Assembly: GCA_001899635.1 (NCBI GenBank)
Contig: MKVQ01000006.1
Location: 155,835 to 219,834, forward strand
From: Myxococcales bacterium 68-20
Lineage (GTDB): Bacteria > Myxococcota_A > Polyangia > Polyangiales > Polyangiaceae
DNA length: 64,000 nucleotides
Reading direction: 5' to 3'
Made by a program: the position numbers and the translations under genes. The stretch's first letter is position 1. Each line of letters opens with the position of its first letter. The notes under the pieces were generated by a model, which was given only the letters and a program-made list of their open reading frames with translations, did not search any database and was not told where the DNA came from. Positions 37,736 through 45,667 of this stretch are shown piece by piece.

Positions 37736-37869
37736 ATCAGCAGGCGCGCATGGAGGATCGTGTCCATGAAGGCCATGGCGCAAGGCACTCGCCCGGTACC
37801 GGCGGAGAGGGCAGACCGGCGGTCGATCAAGCGCGAGCGGAGTTGCTGCGACGGCGGAACGGCAGCGCT

Positions 37870-38559
37870 ATGCTCGCGTCGGTGGCACGCTCTGACGCTC
37901 GACGGCTCCCGCTGACTCTTCCGCTCACCGCCCTGCCGGCGCTCCTCCTCGCCGGGTGCAGCGATCTTCCCTCGAAGGACGCTGCGCTCGCGATCGTCAA
38001 GGAGGAGATCCAGGAGGAGGCGACCTGCACGCTGCCGATCTCGCTACTCTCGCGCCTCAGGATGCAGCACTCGAGCAAGGCGATCTGCGTCGAGCGCGAG
38101 GGCGGTCCCCCGATGGACGCGGCCATGACGTGCCTCGACGCGCTCGCCACCGCGGGCGCGACGAAGCGCATGGGCGACGACTACATGGCGAACTGGCCCG
38201 ACGAGCTGAGCGGCGCGAGCTTCGACTCGGTCTCGCCGTACGAGCGACGCGCGCGGAACATCATGTTCAAGGGCTGCGTGGAGATGGCCCCCGGCCTTCG
38301 CGAAGGTCAGTTCCGGTGCGGCGAGGCACGAGCCGAGAAGGTCGTGCGCCTGACGAAGAAAGACGATCACCAGGCGCTCGTCCGCTACTCGCGCGCGATC
38401 ACGCTCGATCCGAAGCTCGCCGCGATCGACGCCGCCTGCGGCGCCGTCACCCGACCAGCACCCGAAGGCTCGGCGACACTGGAGAAGACGGCCGACAAGA
38501 AGTGGGTGATGGCCTCGGAGCCCGGCGCGGTGCAGTCGCCCCCGAACGCAGCCGACTGA
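37870..38559 (+). CDS. Lipoprotein of unknown function
   Basis: 229 residues from ATG 37870: MLASVARSDARRLPLTLPLT then ALPALLLAGCSDLPS, a lipoprotein signal with lipobox LLAGC. The mature protein has seven cysteines (e.g. EEATCTLPISLLSRL, AMTCLDALATAG, FKGCVEMAPGLREGQFRCGE), suggesting disulfides and an oxidising location. The central motif VVRLTKKDDHQALVRYSRAI resembles periplasmic envelope proteins but no family is recognised. Upstream in-frame starts are discarded because they run through the repeat region. Confidence 0.65.
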   Translation: MLASVARSDARRLPLTLPLTALPALLLAGCSDLPSKDAALAIVKEEIQEEATCTLPISLLSRLRMQHSSKAICVEREGGPPMDAAMTCLDALATAGATKRMGDDYMANWPDELSGASFDSVSPYERRARNIMFKGCVEMAPGLREGQFRCGEARAEKVVRLTKKDDHQALVRYSRAITLDPKLAAIDAACGAVTRPAPEGSATLEKTADKKWVMASEPGAVQSPPNAAD

Positions 38560-38804
38560 CATCTCGCGTCGGGCGTCGATCGATCGCGCTCACGGCTGGA
38601 CGGAAGACGCGCATCCCGACGAGGGACGCGCCGAGTTCGAGCGCGGCGCCGCTCACTTCGACTGGCACGAGCTGGCGGAGGCGACCACCGATCCGACGAA
38701 GTCCTCTGAGCTCGGCGTCCGTGAGGCATCCGCAAGCGCGAAGCAGCTCCTACTCAACGCAAGAATCTCACCGAGCTTCGGGCGAGCGGCATTAGCCTGC
38801 AGTC
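38560..38804 (+). other. Intergenic stretch with a coding-like frame lacking a start
   Basis: One plus-strand frame from about 38568 to 38790 is open, GC-rich at third positions and reads like an acidic protein (GWTEDAHPDEGRAEFERGAA, HFDWHELAEATTDPTKSSEL), but it has no ATG, GTG or TTG with a ribosome site. It may be a decayed gene fragment or chance. Confidence 0.3.
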
Positions 38805-40340
38805 ATGACCGGCGCGCGCCTCCTCGGGATCGACATCGGAACGACCGGGGTCAGGGCGGCGATCTTCGATGAAGGCGGCGTCGTCCTCGCGGACGCGAGC
38901 GTGCCGTGCGCCTACGATTCGCCGGAGCCGGGCTGGGCGGAGCTGAGGCCGGAGCGCTGGTGGCGAGCAACGCAGGCCGTCCTCGCCGATCTCGCGACGC
39001 GGTCGCCGCTCGTCGCTCTTTCCGACGTCACCGCGATCGGCGTCGTCGGACAGGCGCCGACGCTCGTCCTCGTCGACGACGCCGGCGACGCGAGCGGGCC
39101 CGCGATCCTGTGGCTCGATACGCGTGCGTCGGAGGAGGCTCGAGAGCTCGGCGTCCACGCGTACTACCTCGGTCCGAAGCTGCTCTGGCTCTCGCGCCAC
39201 GGCGCAGCACCAGGGAGCACTGAAGTTTCCGCTGTTGTCCCCGCGCGTGACCTCGTCTCTCGCGCCCGGTGGGTCCTCCAATCACACGCCTTCGTCGCGC
39301 ATCGGCTCACGGGCGAGGCCGCGATCGATCCATCGACCGCCGCGCTCTGCCTTCCGCTGTTCGATCTCGCGGCGCGAAGGTGGACACCGTCGGCGTGCGC
39401 GTCCGTTGGCGTCCGCCCGGAACAGCTTCCGCCGATTCGCGCAGCGCACGAAGTGATCGGCTCGGTGACGGCGGAGGCCGCCAGAGCGATCGGACACGGC
39501 CTCCGCGCAGGCATTCCGGTGGTCTCCGGCGGCGGCGACTTCGCCGCGGCCACCCTCGGCGCAGGAGTCGTCGACGAGGGCGAGGCGTGCCTCATGCTCG
39601 GCACGGCGGGCAATCTGCTCGTCCCGCGCAAGACGCCGGGCAAGGACGCGCGTCTCATCAACGCGCATCACGTCGGCGCCGACGTGTGGCTCTCGCTCGG
39701 CGGAACGCTCTCGGGCGGCGCGCAGGAGTGGCTCCGTCACGCGCTCGCCCGCGCGAGCGGCCGAGAGGACTCTACCGTGCGCGGCGCGCTCCCTCCGTTC
39801 GACATCCTCGACGCCGAGGCAGCCGCCGTGAAGAGCGGCAGCGAAGGCCTCCTCTTCCTCCCCTACCTCCAGGGCGAACGCACCCCGATCTGGAACACGG
39901 AAGCGCGCGGCGCCTACGTCGGACTCGGCCTCCATCACGGACGCGGCCATCTCTGGCGCGCCCTCCTCGAGGGCATCGCGCTCGGCTTCGTCGACTGCCA
40001 GGAGGTCCTCGAGCACGACGGCGTGCTCCTCCGCGACGTCGTCGCCGCGAACGGCGGCGGCAAGAGCGCCCTCTTCCGCCAGATCCTCTGCGACGCGCTG
40101 GGCGTCCCGCTCACCTACACCCCCGCCTCCGGCGGCACCGTCGCGGGAGCCGCGTTCCTCGCCGGCCTCGGCACCGGAGCCGTCCGCTCGGCAAGCGACG
40201 CCCGCACCTGGCGCGGCTCGACGGTGAAGCACGCTCCCGACCCGAAGGCCCACGAGCGCTACCGCGCTCTCCTCCCCCTTCGCCGCCAAGCCTACGCCGG
40301 CCTCGAGCCGGTCTTCGCAGACCTGGCGTCGCATCGCTGA
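38805..40340 (+). CDS. FGGY-family carbohydrate kinase (xylulokinase-like)
   Basis: 511-residue cytoplasmic sugar kinase of the FGGY family. The N-terminal ATP-site strand is LLGIDIGTTGVRAAIFDEGG (residues 6-25). ILWLDTRASEEAREL and LVSRARWVLQSHAFVAHRLT match substrate-side motifs. The second phosphate motif is EACLMLGTAGNLLV near 270. The C-terminal FGGY signature region is GVLLRDVVAANGGGKSALFR then QILCDALGVPLTYTP. Closest in pattern to xylulokinases, but the sugar cannot be fixed. No transporter or isomerase genes are adjacent. It is convergent with the type III-like cassette. Confidence 0.85.
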   Translation: MTGARLLGIDIGTTGVRAAIFDEGGVVLADASVPCAYDSPEPGWAELRPERWWRATQAVLADLATRSPLVALSDVTAIGVVGQAPTLVLVDDAGDASGPAILWLDTRASEEARELGVHAYYLGPKLLWLSRHGAAPGSTEVSAVVPARDLVSRARWVLQSHAFVAHRLTGEAAIDPSTAALCLPLFDLAARRWTPSACASVGVRPEQLPPIRAAHEVIGSVTAEAARAIGHGLRAGIPVVSGGGDFAAATLGAGVVDEGEACLMLGTAGNLLVPRKTPGKDARLINAHHVGADVWLSLGGTLSGGAQEWLRHALARASGREDSTVRGALPPFDILDAEAAAVKSGSEGLLFLPYLQGERTPIWNTEARGAYVGLGLHHGRGHLWRALLEGIALGFVDCQEVLEHDGVLLRDVVAANGGGKSALFRQILCDALGVPLTYTPASGGTVAGAAFLAGLGTGAVRSASDARTWRGSTVKHAPDPKAHERYRALLPLRRQAYAGLEPVFADLASHR

Positions 40341-40365
40341 CTCGGAGGACGCGAGCTCGTCAGCG
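40335..40365. terminator. Inverted repeat between convergent genes
   Basis: CGCTGAC (40335-40341) and GTCAGCG (40359-40365) flank a 17-base loop spanning the sugar-kinase stop and the 3' end of the opposing gene. A weak bidirectional terminator candidate. Confidence 0.35.
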
Positions 40366-41082
40366 CTAGGCCTTGATGAACGCAGCACGCTGCGCGTCGG
40401 CCTTCGCCGTCGTGTACTCCTTGTAGAAGCTCAGCGTGCGGTCGACGAGGTCCTTGGCGTCCCGCACCTGATCGCGCGCATCGTCGACGGCGCGCTTGTG
40501 CCGACCAGCGAGCTGCTCCTGGTGGGTGGCCTCGACGTCCGCGTCGTCGGCCTCGCCCTGGAAGTGCGTCGCGACGAGCTTGCCCGTGCCCTCGGTCAGC
40601 TTGCCATAAGCACCCCACACCATCTCAACGCTCGTAGCGGAAGCGGGCGTCTTGATGTTCGGTGATGCGTTCGCACGATCCGCATCGAGCTTGGACGCCT
40701 CGCCGACTTTGCTCGCGCCGACGGCGCTCACGAGCCCACTCGCGACGGTACCGAAACCGCTCGCGAGCCCAGCCATGTATGCGCTGTCTGCCTTCTCCTG
40801 CATCTTCGCCAGCTGCGCCGCCTCCGCCGCCTGTTGCGCGCGCTCCTCGGCGTCGCGGATCGAACGACCGATCTTCTTGTCCTCCTTCGCGGACTGGAGC
40901 ACCAGAGCCGCCATCTCCGCGCCCGGGTCTCCGCTGTTGAGCAGCGCATGGATGGGATCGGGCAGCAGGTGCGTGCCCTCACTCGGAGCCTGGCTGCTCG
41001 TCGCAGGAGCGCCGCCGCCAGCGTCGACGGCGCTGGTGTCGATGCTGCGGAACGATGACGGAAACTGGATGTGGATGCTCAT
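40366..41082 (-). CDS. Small T3SS translocator-like protein (SctB/YopD-like)
   Basis: 238 residues, the last gene of a five-gene unit, one base after the preceding stop (TGAGATG). The product has a Ser/Pro-rich N-terminus, a helical segment with an amphipathic coiled-coil (SIRDAEERAQQAAEAAQLAK), one moderately hydrophobic segment (GLASGFGTVASGLVSAVG, about residues 104-121) and a long C-terminal coiled coil ending KEYTTAKADAQRAAFIKA. A single hydrophobic segment followed by coiled coil is the layout of the minor translocator of type III secretion systems (YopD, EspB, SipC). The identity is inferred mainly from layout and from the neighbouring genes; sequence similarity is weak to the eye. Confidence 0.5.
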   Translation of the reverse strand: MSIHIQFPSSFRSIDTSAVDAGGGAPATSSQAPSEGTHLLPDPIHALLNSGDPGAEMAALVLQSAKEDKKIGRSIRDAEERAQQAAEAAQLAKMQEKADSAYMAGLASGFGTVASGLVSAVGASKVGEASKLDADRANASPNIKTPASATSVEMVWGAYGKLTEGTGKLVATHFQGEADDADVEATHQEQLAGRHKRAVDDARDQVRDAKDLVDRTLSFYKEYTTAKADAQRAAFIKA

Positions 41083-41083
41083 C

Positions 41084-42364
41084 TCAAGCTCTCATTCCTG
41101 CAGCCATGAGCTGCGTCTGGCACTGCATCTCCACGGCGTCGTTGACCGCCTGACTCATGCGGCGATGGCCATCCTTCAGGTCGCGAACCGTGTCGATGAT
41201 CTCTTCGACCATTCGCTGAAGGCGTTGCATCTGAAAGAGGAGACTCTTTGCTTCCACGTGCGCGTTATCGACCTCGTGTCGGGTCGCCGCGTCCGCCACC
41301 GTATCCAGCCCTTGCCGCGTCTTCGAGAGACCGTCGACCACGCCACCAGCAACCTGCAAGGTGCGAGCTGCTTCACGGGTACCTTGCGCGACCTTGTCCG
41401 TCACTTGCGCGGCAGCCGACGCCGAGCCAGCCCCGCTGATGATCGCGCCCGAGATCATCATCCCGGTACCGATCCACATCGACGCGCCCTCGCCGAGGAG
41501 CGCATCGAGGCATTTAGTCTCCGTGACCGCGAAACCTCCCGCCGACAGCGCGACTCCGATGGCGACGACGGGCAGCGTAGCGGTCCCGAGCGACCCGACG
41601 ATCGCCGCGGCGGCCGCGATCGCCATTCCCGCAACGGCGATCCACTTGTTCCACTCCCTCGTCTTGTCCTCCACATCGCGGATCTGATCCGCGACTGCAC
41701 TGTCCTTGTCGGCGACGATCACCGACGCTGCCGAGCGTCCGTCGATGCTCCCCGCCACGACCATCCCGGCGCCGGCCCAGTCCGATGCGTCCTTGCCGAA
41801 CACCTCACTCTCCTGGACCAGGAGGCCACCGAGCGCGATCGCCGCGCGGAGGGACTCTGGATTCACGATGCCGTCGGCGAGCACCGAGGCGTTGCTGGCC
41901 GCGCAGTAGAGCTTCGTCGCAAGCTCGATCGAGTCCTTGTTCTCGTTCTCGAAGTCGCGAAGGAAGTCCGGCGTGAGGCGAGCCATGTGCATGCTGACAT
42001 CCGCCAATACGAGCGCCGGGTTGGCCGCCACGATCCCGACGAGGCTCCCGATGCCCATGGAGTCGAAGAAGCCCTTCTGATCCTCCTGGGCCTTACGGGC
42101 GCGTTCAAGCGCCGCCTCTCGCTCGCGCATACGGTTTTGCTTCTCCGCGCTGCGCGCCTCGACGTTGGCTTTTGCACCCTTCGAGTCCTCTCGGTTGCTC
42201 TCGGCGAAGAGCTGATAGAGCGCCTCGAGCCCATCAGTGCTGCACTCGACCGGAGCGGGCAAGAGCGACCCGTTCCCGGTCACGAGACCGTTCCCCGCAA
42301 CGTTACATGGCACGTCACCCGGGAGCACCGTCGACACCGCCGACGTCGGCACGCACATGCTCAT
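41084..42364 (-). CDS. Large T3SS translocator-like protein (SctE/YopB-like)
   Basis: 426 residues from ATG 42364, which overlaps the chaperone stop by four bases and has an AGGAGG site six bases upstream. Residues 60-110 form a charged coiled coil (KGAKANVEARSAEKQNRMRE). Two hydrophobic segments (about 238-285, KWIAVAGMAIAAAAAIVGSL and PVVAIGVALSAGGFAV; about 293-312, MWIGTGMMISGAIISGAG) form the hairpin that inserts into the target membrane in YopB/SipB proteins. A second coiled coil follows (NAHVEAKSLLFQMQRLQRMV). The gene order chaperone, large translocator, small translocator is that of classical translocon operons. No enzymatic domain is present. Function rests on architecture and context. 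Confidence 0.55.
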   Translation of the reverse strand: MSMCVPTSAVSTVLPGDVPCNVAGNGLVTGNGSLLPAPVECSTDGLEALYQLFAESNREDSKGAKANVEARSAEKQNRMREREAALERARKAQEDQKGFFDSMGIGSLVGIVAANPALVLADVSMHMARLTPDFLRDFENENKDSIELATKLYCAASNASVLADGIVNPESLRAAIALGGLLVQESEVFGKDASDWAGAGMVVAGSIDGRSAASVIVADKDSAVADQIRDVEDKTREWNKWIAVAGMAIAAAAAIVGSLGTATLPVVAIGVALSAGGFAVTETKCLDALLGEGASMWIGTGMMISGAIISGAGSASAAAQVTDKVAQGTREAARTLQVAGGVVDGLSKTRQGLDTVADAATRHEVDNAHVEAKSLLFQMQRLQRMVEEIIDTVRDLKDGHRRMSQAVNDAVEMQCQTQLMAAGMRA

Positions 42365-42732
42365 GATGCCCTCCTCTCCTGTAGCGCGAGCTCTGCGAGC
42401 TCCGGGTCTCCCACTGTCGTTGCGAGCTCGTACGCCGACTCGAACGCGTCGTCGGCCTCGTTCGTGCGGTCGAGCGCGCGCAGCGCCCGGCCTCGCGCGA
42501 TCGCGCAGCGGACCGCCGGCGCGGCGGCCTCGCTCGCGATCGCGTAGAGCTCGATCGCGAGCCGCTTCTGACCGATGGCCTCGTGGCATGCGCCGAGCGC
42601 CAACCACGCGCGCTCGTCGTCGGGTTTGGAGAGCGCCATCACCCGGAAGACCTCGGCTGCCTCCTTGTGACGCGCGTTCGAGAGCAGCCAGTGGCCGGTC
42701 GCGTATAGGGCTTCGATTGCTTGCGAGCTCAT
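42361..42732 (-). CDS. TPR-type T3SS translocator chaperone (SycD/LcrH-like)
   Basis: 123 residues from ATG 42732 (MSSQAIEALYATGHWLLSNA). Three tetratricopeptide-like repeats are visible: ALYATGHWLLSNARHKEAAE, AWLALGACHEAIGQKRLAIE and GRALRALDRTNEADDAFESA. Class II chaperones of type III translocators (SycD, LcrH, IpgC) have this size, three TPRs and this position immediately upstream of the large translocator. The product presumably binds both translocators in the cytoplasm and keeps them soluble. Its stop TGA overlaps the translocator ATG. This is the easiest gene of the cassette to recognise, although generic TPR proteins also match. Confidence 0.65.
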   Translation of the reverse strand: MSSQAIEALYATGHWLLSNARHKEAAEVFRVMALSKPDDERAWLALGACHEAIGQKRLAIELYAIASEAAAPAVRCAIARGRALRALDRTNEADDAFESAYELATTVGDPELAELALQERRAS

Positions 42733-42742
42733 GGTCCGATGC

Positions 42743-43426
42743 TCACTTCCCGACGTTGCCGACAACGGCCTCGAGGCATTGAGCCGTCTTCGCCATCATG
42801 TTCGTCGCCATCTGAACGGCCATCTGGCGCTGCGAGATGAGCTGCTGCAGCCCGATCATCTCGAGCTCGGCGTTCTTGCCAAGCTCCTCGCCGGCGCCAT
42901 CGATCTGCTTCAGGAAGTCCGACACCTCAGCGGCAGACACGGTGTTGTGCTGCTTCTCGGAGTCCACGTCCGGTGTCTTCTCCTTGTTGTCGACGTCCGT
43001 GGCGATGTTGACCGCTCCTCCTTTGAGGTACTGGTCGACATCCGCGCGCGGGGCCGGATCGTTGTTGTAGCAACTCGTGCTTCGAAACTTGTCGAAGGAG
43101 GCTTGAAGTGCTTCGCGCGTCGAGCCAGGCGGAAGCATCTGGATCAACTGCGCGTACTTCTCGAGGATCTCCTTCTTCTCCTTCGACATGTGCGAGGGGA
43201 GTCCATTCTGCGAGCAGTTGGTGAGCAGGGTCCGCAGTTCGTTGAGCTTCTCCTTCTGCGCTCGGACCTCTCGCTGGTAAGCCATCTTCGCCTTGATCTC
43301 CGAGTTGAGATCGTTGAGCTGACTCTGGCAGTAAAGAAGGATGGTCTCGCCATCCAGCCCGGCCCCCGGCTCCAGGCTCGGGGTCGTCGTCACAACCGCA
43401 CCACTCACACCGCTGATGTTCGACAT
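42743..43426 (-). CDS. EspA/needle-tip-like secreted protein
   Basis: 227 residues from ATG 43426, with a strong GGAGG/GAGAG ribosome site. No signal peptide is present. The N-terminal half is a coiled coil (LLYCQSQLNDLNSEIKAKMA, RAQKEKLNELRTLLTNCSQN), the middle is charged, and the C-terminus NAELEMIGLQQLISQRQMAV then MATNMMAKTAQCLEAVVGNV is a long helix. Terminal helices of this type occur in type III filament/tip proteins such as EspA and SseB, which end in similar helix-Val-Gly-Asn-Ile patterns. It is 10 bp before the chaperone gene. Filament or tip function is an inference. Confidence 0.5.
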   Translation of the reverse strand: MSNISGVSGAVVTTTPSLEPGAGLDGETILLYCQSQLNDLNSEIKAKMAYQREVRAQKEKLNELRTLLTNCSQNGLPSHMSKEKKEILEKYAQLIQMLPPGSTREALQASFDKFRSTSCYNNDPAPRADVDQYLKGGAVNIATDVDNKEKTPDVDSEKQHNTVSAAEVSDFLKQIDGAGEELGKNAELEMIGLQQLISQRQMAVQMATNMMAKTAQCLEAVVGNVGK

Positions 43427-43443
43427 GACTCTCTTCCTCCCTG

Positions 43444-43644
43444 TTATGCGCGGATGCCGAAGACGAACTGCACGGCAGGCACACCGCGCGGCCTGCACGC
43501 TTCCTCGAGCTCCTCGAAGAACGACGCCGGCACCTGGACCCGCGCCTCGCTCGCACCAGCCTCGGCGAATGCCGCTGTGGCGCGCTCGAGCTCCTCGTCC
43601 TGACGTGCCAGCTCAGCTTCGAGTTCTTCGATCGACCTGTTCAT
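43444..43644 (-). CDS. 66-residue protein heading the translocon-like unit
   Basis: Starts at ATG 43644 (MNRSIEELEAELARQDEELE) with GAGAGG eight bases upstream, and ends 17 bp before the tip-like gene. The first half is a predicted coiled coil of heptads. The second half, ARVQVPASFFEELEEACRPR then GVPAVQFVFGIRA, contains a recognisable conserved-looking PASFFEEL patch. The size and position suggest a chaperone or structural cap co-expressed with the cassette. No family is recognised. Confidence 0.5.
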   Translation of the reverse strand: MNRSIEELEAELARQDEELERATAAFAEAGASEARVQVPASFFEELEEACRPRGVPAVQFVFGIRA

Positions 43645-44017
43645 CGTCGTCACCTCTCCCGCCCTTTCGGACCGACGACGGATCGGTTGCGCAGTTTCTC
43701 GTCCAACAACCACGATCGCGCTGGCGCCCGTCGAATCGCGGCCAGCCGCCCGACATCGCCACAAAACGCCAATCATTTCGACGCACTGACAAACGATCCT
43801 CGCCCAGACGCTAGCCGGATGGCCGAGAGCTAGCTCACGTCAGCCGGGCAGCCGAGGTGCTCGCAAGAATCTCATCCGCATGTTTGGCCGCGAGCGACGG
43901 CACTCGTCGTCGCTCGGCCCGCGCTCATCGCGACGGGGCGCCAACCCCACGCCTCCTCGTGCTCGACCGCGGTCGACGCGGCCGCAATACGACCAGGCGA
44001 CGCGGATGGAGCCGGGT
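43645..44017. other. 373-bp divergent intergenic region
   Basis: No gene is seen. It carries the promoters of the translocon-like unit (minus) and the adenosyltransferase (plus). A minus-strand TTGTCA hexamer (43792-43787) in an AT-richer patch could be part of a promoter, without a convincing -10 partner. Confidence 0.4.
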
Positions 44018-44581
44018 ATGCTGCGCGGCGTGAAGCTCTATACGAAGACAGGTGACGACGGGACGACGGGGCTCTTCGGCGGCGCGCGGGTGAAGAAGGC
44101 GTCGCTGCGCGTGGAGGCGTACGGGACGGTCGACGAGACGAACGCCGCGATCGGCGTGGCGCGCGCGACGGGGCTCGAGCCGTTCACCGACGAAGTGCTC
44201 GCGCAGGTTCAGGTCGACCTCTTCACGCTCGGCGCGGAGCTCGCGTGCGTGCCCGGCAAGGAGTCGAAGATGTCGATGAAGCTCCTCGACGCGGTGGATG
44301 CGGAGCGTCTCGAGAAGGCGATCGACGCGGCCGAGGAAGGCCTGCCTCCGCTCAAGAGCTTCGTCCTGCCCGGAGGCAGCGCGCAGGCCGCGGCGCTCCA
44401 TCTCGCGCGAACGGTGGCGCGGCGCGCGGAGCGCATCGTGCTCGCGCTCGACGACGCGCCCGCACGCGACGAGCTCGTCATCTACCTGAACCGTCTCAGC
44501 GACCTGCTCTTCGTCCTCGCGCGCAAGGCGAACGCGACGCTCGGCGTCGACGACGTGCCCTGGGCTCCGCGCGGCGCGTAG
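44018..44581 (+). CDS. Cob(I)alamin adenosyltransferase, PduO type
   Basis: 187-residue enzyme that transfers the 5'-deoxyadenosyl group of ATP to cob(I)alamin. Signature motifs: LYTKTGDDGTTGLFGGARV (ATP site), RVEAYGTVDETNAAIGVARA, FVLPGGSAQAAALHLARTVA then RRAERIV, and YLNRLSDLLFVLARKAN, all standard in PduO/MMAB-type proteins. ATG 44018 has GGAG six bases upstream; ATG 44006 is an alternative. The stop is immediately followed by tandem copies of the gene's own 3' end. Confidence 0.93.
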   Translation: MLRGVKLYTKTGDDGTTGLFGGARVKKASLRVEAYGTVDETNAAIGVARATGLEPFTDEVLAQVQVDLFTLGAELACVPGKESKMSMKLLDAVDAERLEKAIDAAEEGLPPLKSFVLPGGSAQAAALHLARTVARRAERIVLALDDAPARDELVIYLNRLSDLLFVLARKANATLGVDDVPWAPRGA

Positions 44582-44696
44582 CGCAGTCGCGGGCGTAGCT
44601 TCTTGATGAGCTCGTCATCGATGACGTTCCCTGGGCGCGGCGCGTAGCGCGCTCGCGAGCGTAGCTTCTCGATAGGCTCGTCATCGACGACGCTCG
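44552..44696 (+). repeat. Tandem duplication of the adenosyltransferase 3' end
   Basis: The segment covering the last codons and stop (from 44552, GACGTGCCCTGGG) recurs from 44623 (GACGTTCCCTGGG) with GGCGCGTAGCGC and GCGTAGCTTCT shared at the same spacing, apart from a small deletion. A second partial copy of GCTCGTCATCGACGACG follows near 44676. The first copy joins codons for DELVI directly to DDVPWA, two separated parts of the gene, so an internal stretch was lost. Confidence 0.75.
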
Positions 44697-44769
44697 GCGA
44701 GTCCCGCGTCGTCGCAGGGCTTCCCGGAATCACGTATCGGCGCGACGCCGTGGAGCTTCATTTTCCGCC

Positions 44770-45435
44770 TCAATGATCGGGCTCCCAGACGGGGTAGATC
44801 ATCGTGGCGCCGTCCCCGAGCGCGTCGGCGAGGTCCCTCGTGAAGACGATCATCCGATCGAGGAGAGCGAGGTAGCGGTGCCTCTTGTTGCGCCGCTTCT
44901 TGCCGGCGCGGCTCCAGGCGAATGACGTGTAGATCTTCGCGACCTCGCGTCCGACCTTCTGCGGTGGGAGCACCTCGCCGAATCGTCCGCGTCGAACATC
45001 GGCGAGCTCTGGCCGTCTCCAGTAGCGCGGAACATTCTCTTGCGCGGGCGCATCCCGTGGCAGAGGCAAGCTCTCGGTGAACGCCACGCCGAAGGCCTTA
45101 CGAATGCGGCGAGCCCCCTCGACGGTCAGCGAGAGGATGTTCCTCCGACGGTCGGGACCGAAAGAGTCCTTCGACTTCGTGATGAGCCCGAGCTCGACGA
45201 GTCGTTTGACCATCTTCCAAACCGTCTGGCGGCTCAGTCCAAGCATCCGCGTGACCTGCGCCTGCGCGATGCAGTTCGACGGCGCACGACTGACGACATC
45301 GATGACCTGCTCGTGAATCAGATACAGGATGTCGAAGCGTGCTGGCGTCATGTCCGCGACGCACGCGAACATCTCTCGCCCCCGCGCCACCGCGCAGAGA
45401 TGACTCCGCTTCTGCAGAAACGACATCGGATGCAT
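44770..45435 (-). CDS. MarR-like winged-helix regulator
   Basis: 221 residues from ATG 45435 (MHPMSFLQKRSHLCAVARGR), preceded by GAGGG. A winged helix-turn-helix spans about residues 30-130: DMTPARFDILYLIHEQVIDV, AQVTRMLGLSRQTVWKMVKR and LVELGLITKSKDSFGPDRRR, with a wing NILSLTVEGARRIRKAFG. The C-terminal 90 residues are extra to MarR (PRYWRRPELADVRRGRFGEV) and basic near RAGKKRRNKRHRYLALLD. It is likely a DNA-binding regulator; a 32-bp palindrome 100 bp upstream is a candidate autoregulatory site. The ligand is unknown. Confidence 0.75.
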   Translation of the reverse strand: MHPMSFLQKRSHLCAVARGREMFACVADMTPARFDILYLIHEQVIDVVSRAPSNCIAQAQVTRMLGLSRQTVWKMVKRLVELGLITKSKDSFGPDRRRNILSLTVEGARRIRKAFGVAFTESLPLPRDAPAQENVPRYWRRPELADVRRGRFGEVLPPQKVGREVAKIYTSFAWSRAGKKRRNKRHRYLALLDRMIVFTRDLADALGDGATMIYPVWEPDH

Positions 45436-45534
45436 GCGCCAGCCCTCAAGCACTCCGCGTGCCTCCCTCCCGCCACGCCGTGAAGCCCCCCTCCGCATCC
45501 ACGCCGATGCCGGGAGATGCCCCAAAACAGCCCG

Positions 45535-45566
45535 ATCCAAGATGTCAGCTTGCTGACATCTTGGAT
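45535..45566. promoter_or_regulatory. 32-bp palindrome, candidate operator
   Basis: ATCCAAGATGTCAGC and its exact complement flank only TT, giving 15-bp arms. It lies 100 bp upstream of the MarR-like start. Such a short spacer favours a dimer-binding site over a hairpin. Confidence 0.5.
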
Positions 45567-45667
45567 TGCCCCAATTTGGGTGTCCGCGCTGGGGGTGGCC
45601 CGGGCCAGGTGTCGCGTGGCCCCGGGCCAATGGGGTTGCGCGGTGGTGAAGAAGCTGCCCGATAGGT

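Larger units (their letters stand above)
37563..37869. other. 307-bp intergenic region with structured repeats
   Basis: No gene is supported. It holds a 9-bp hairpin just after the carD-like stop, and then two 41-bp-spaced repeat units described separately. The following lipoprotein gene's promoter must lie here. Confidence 0.5.
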
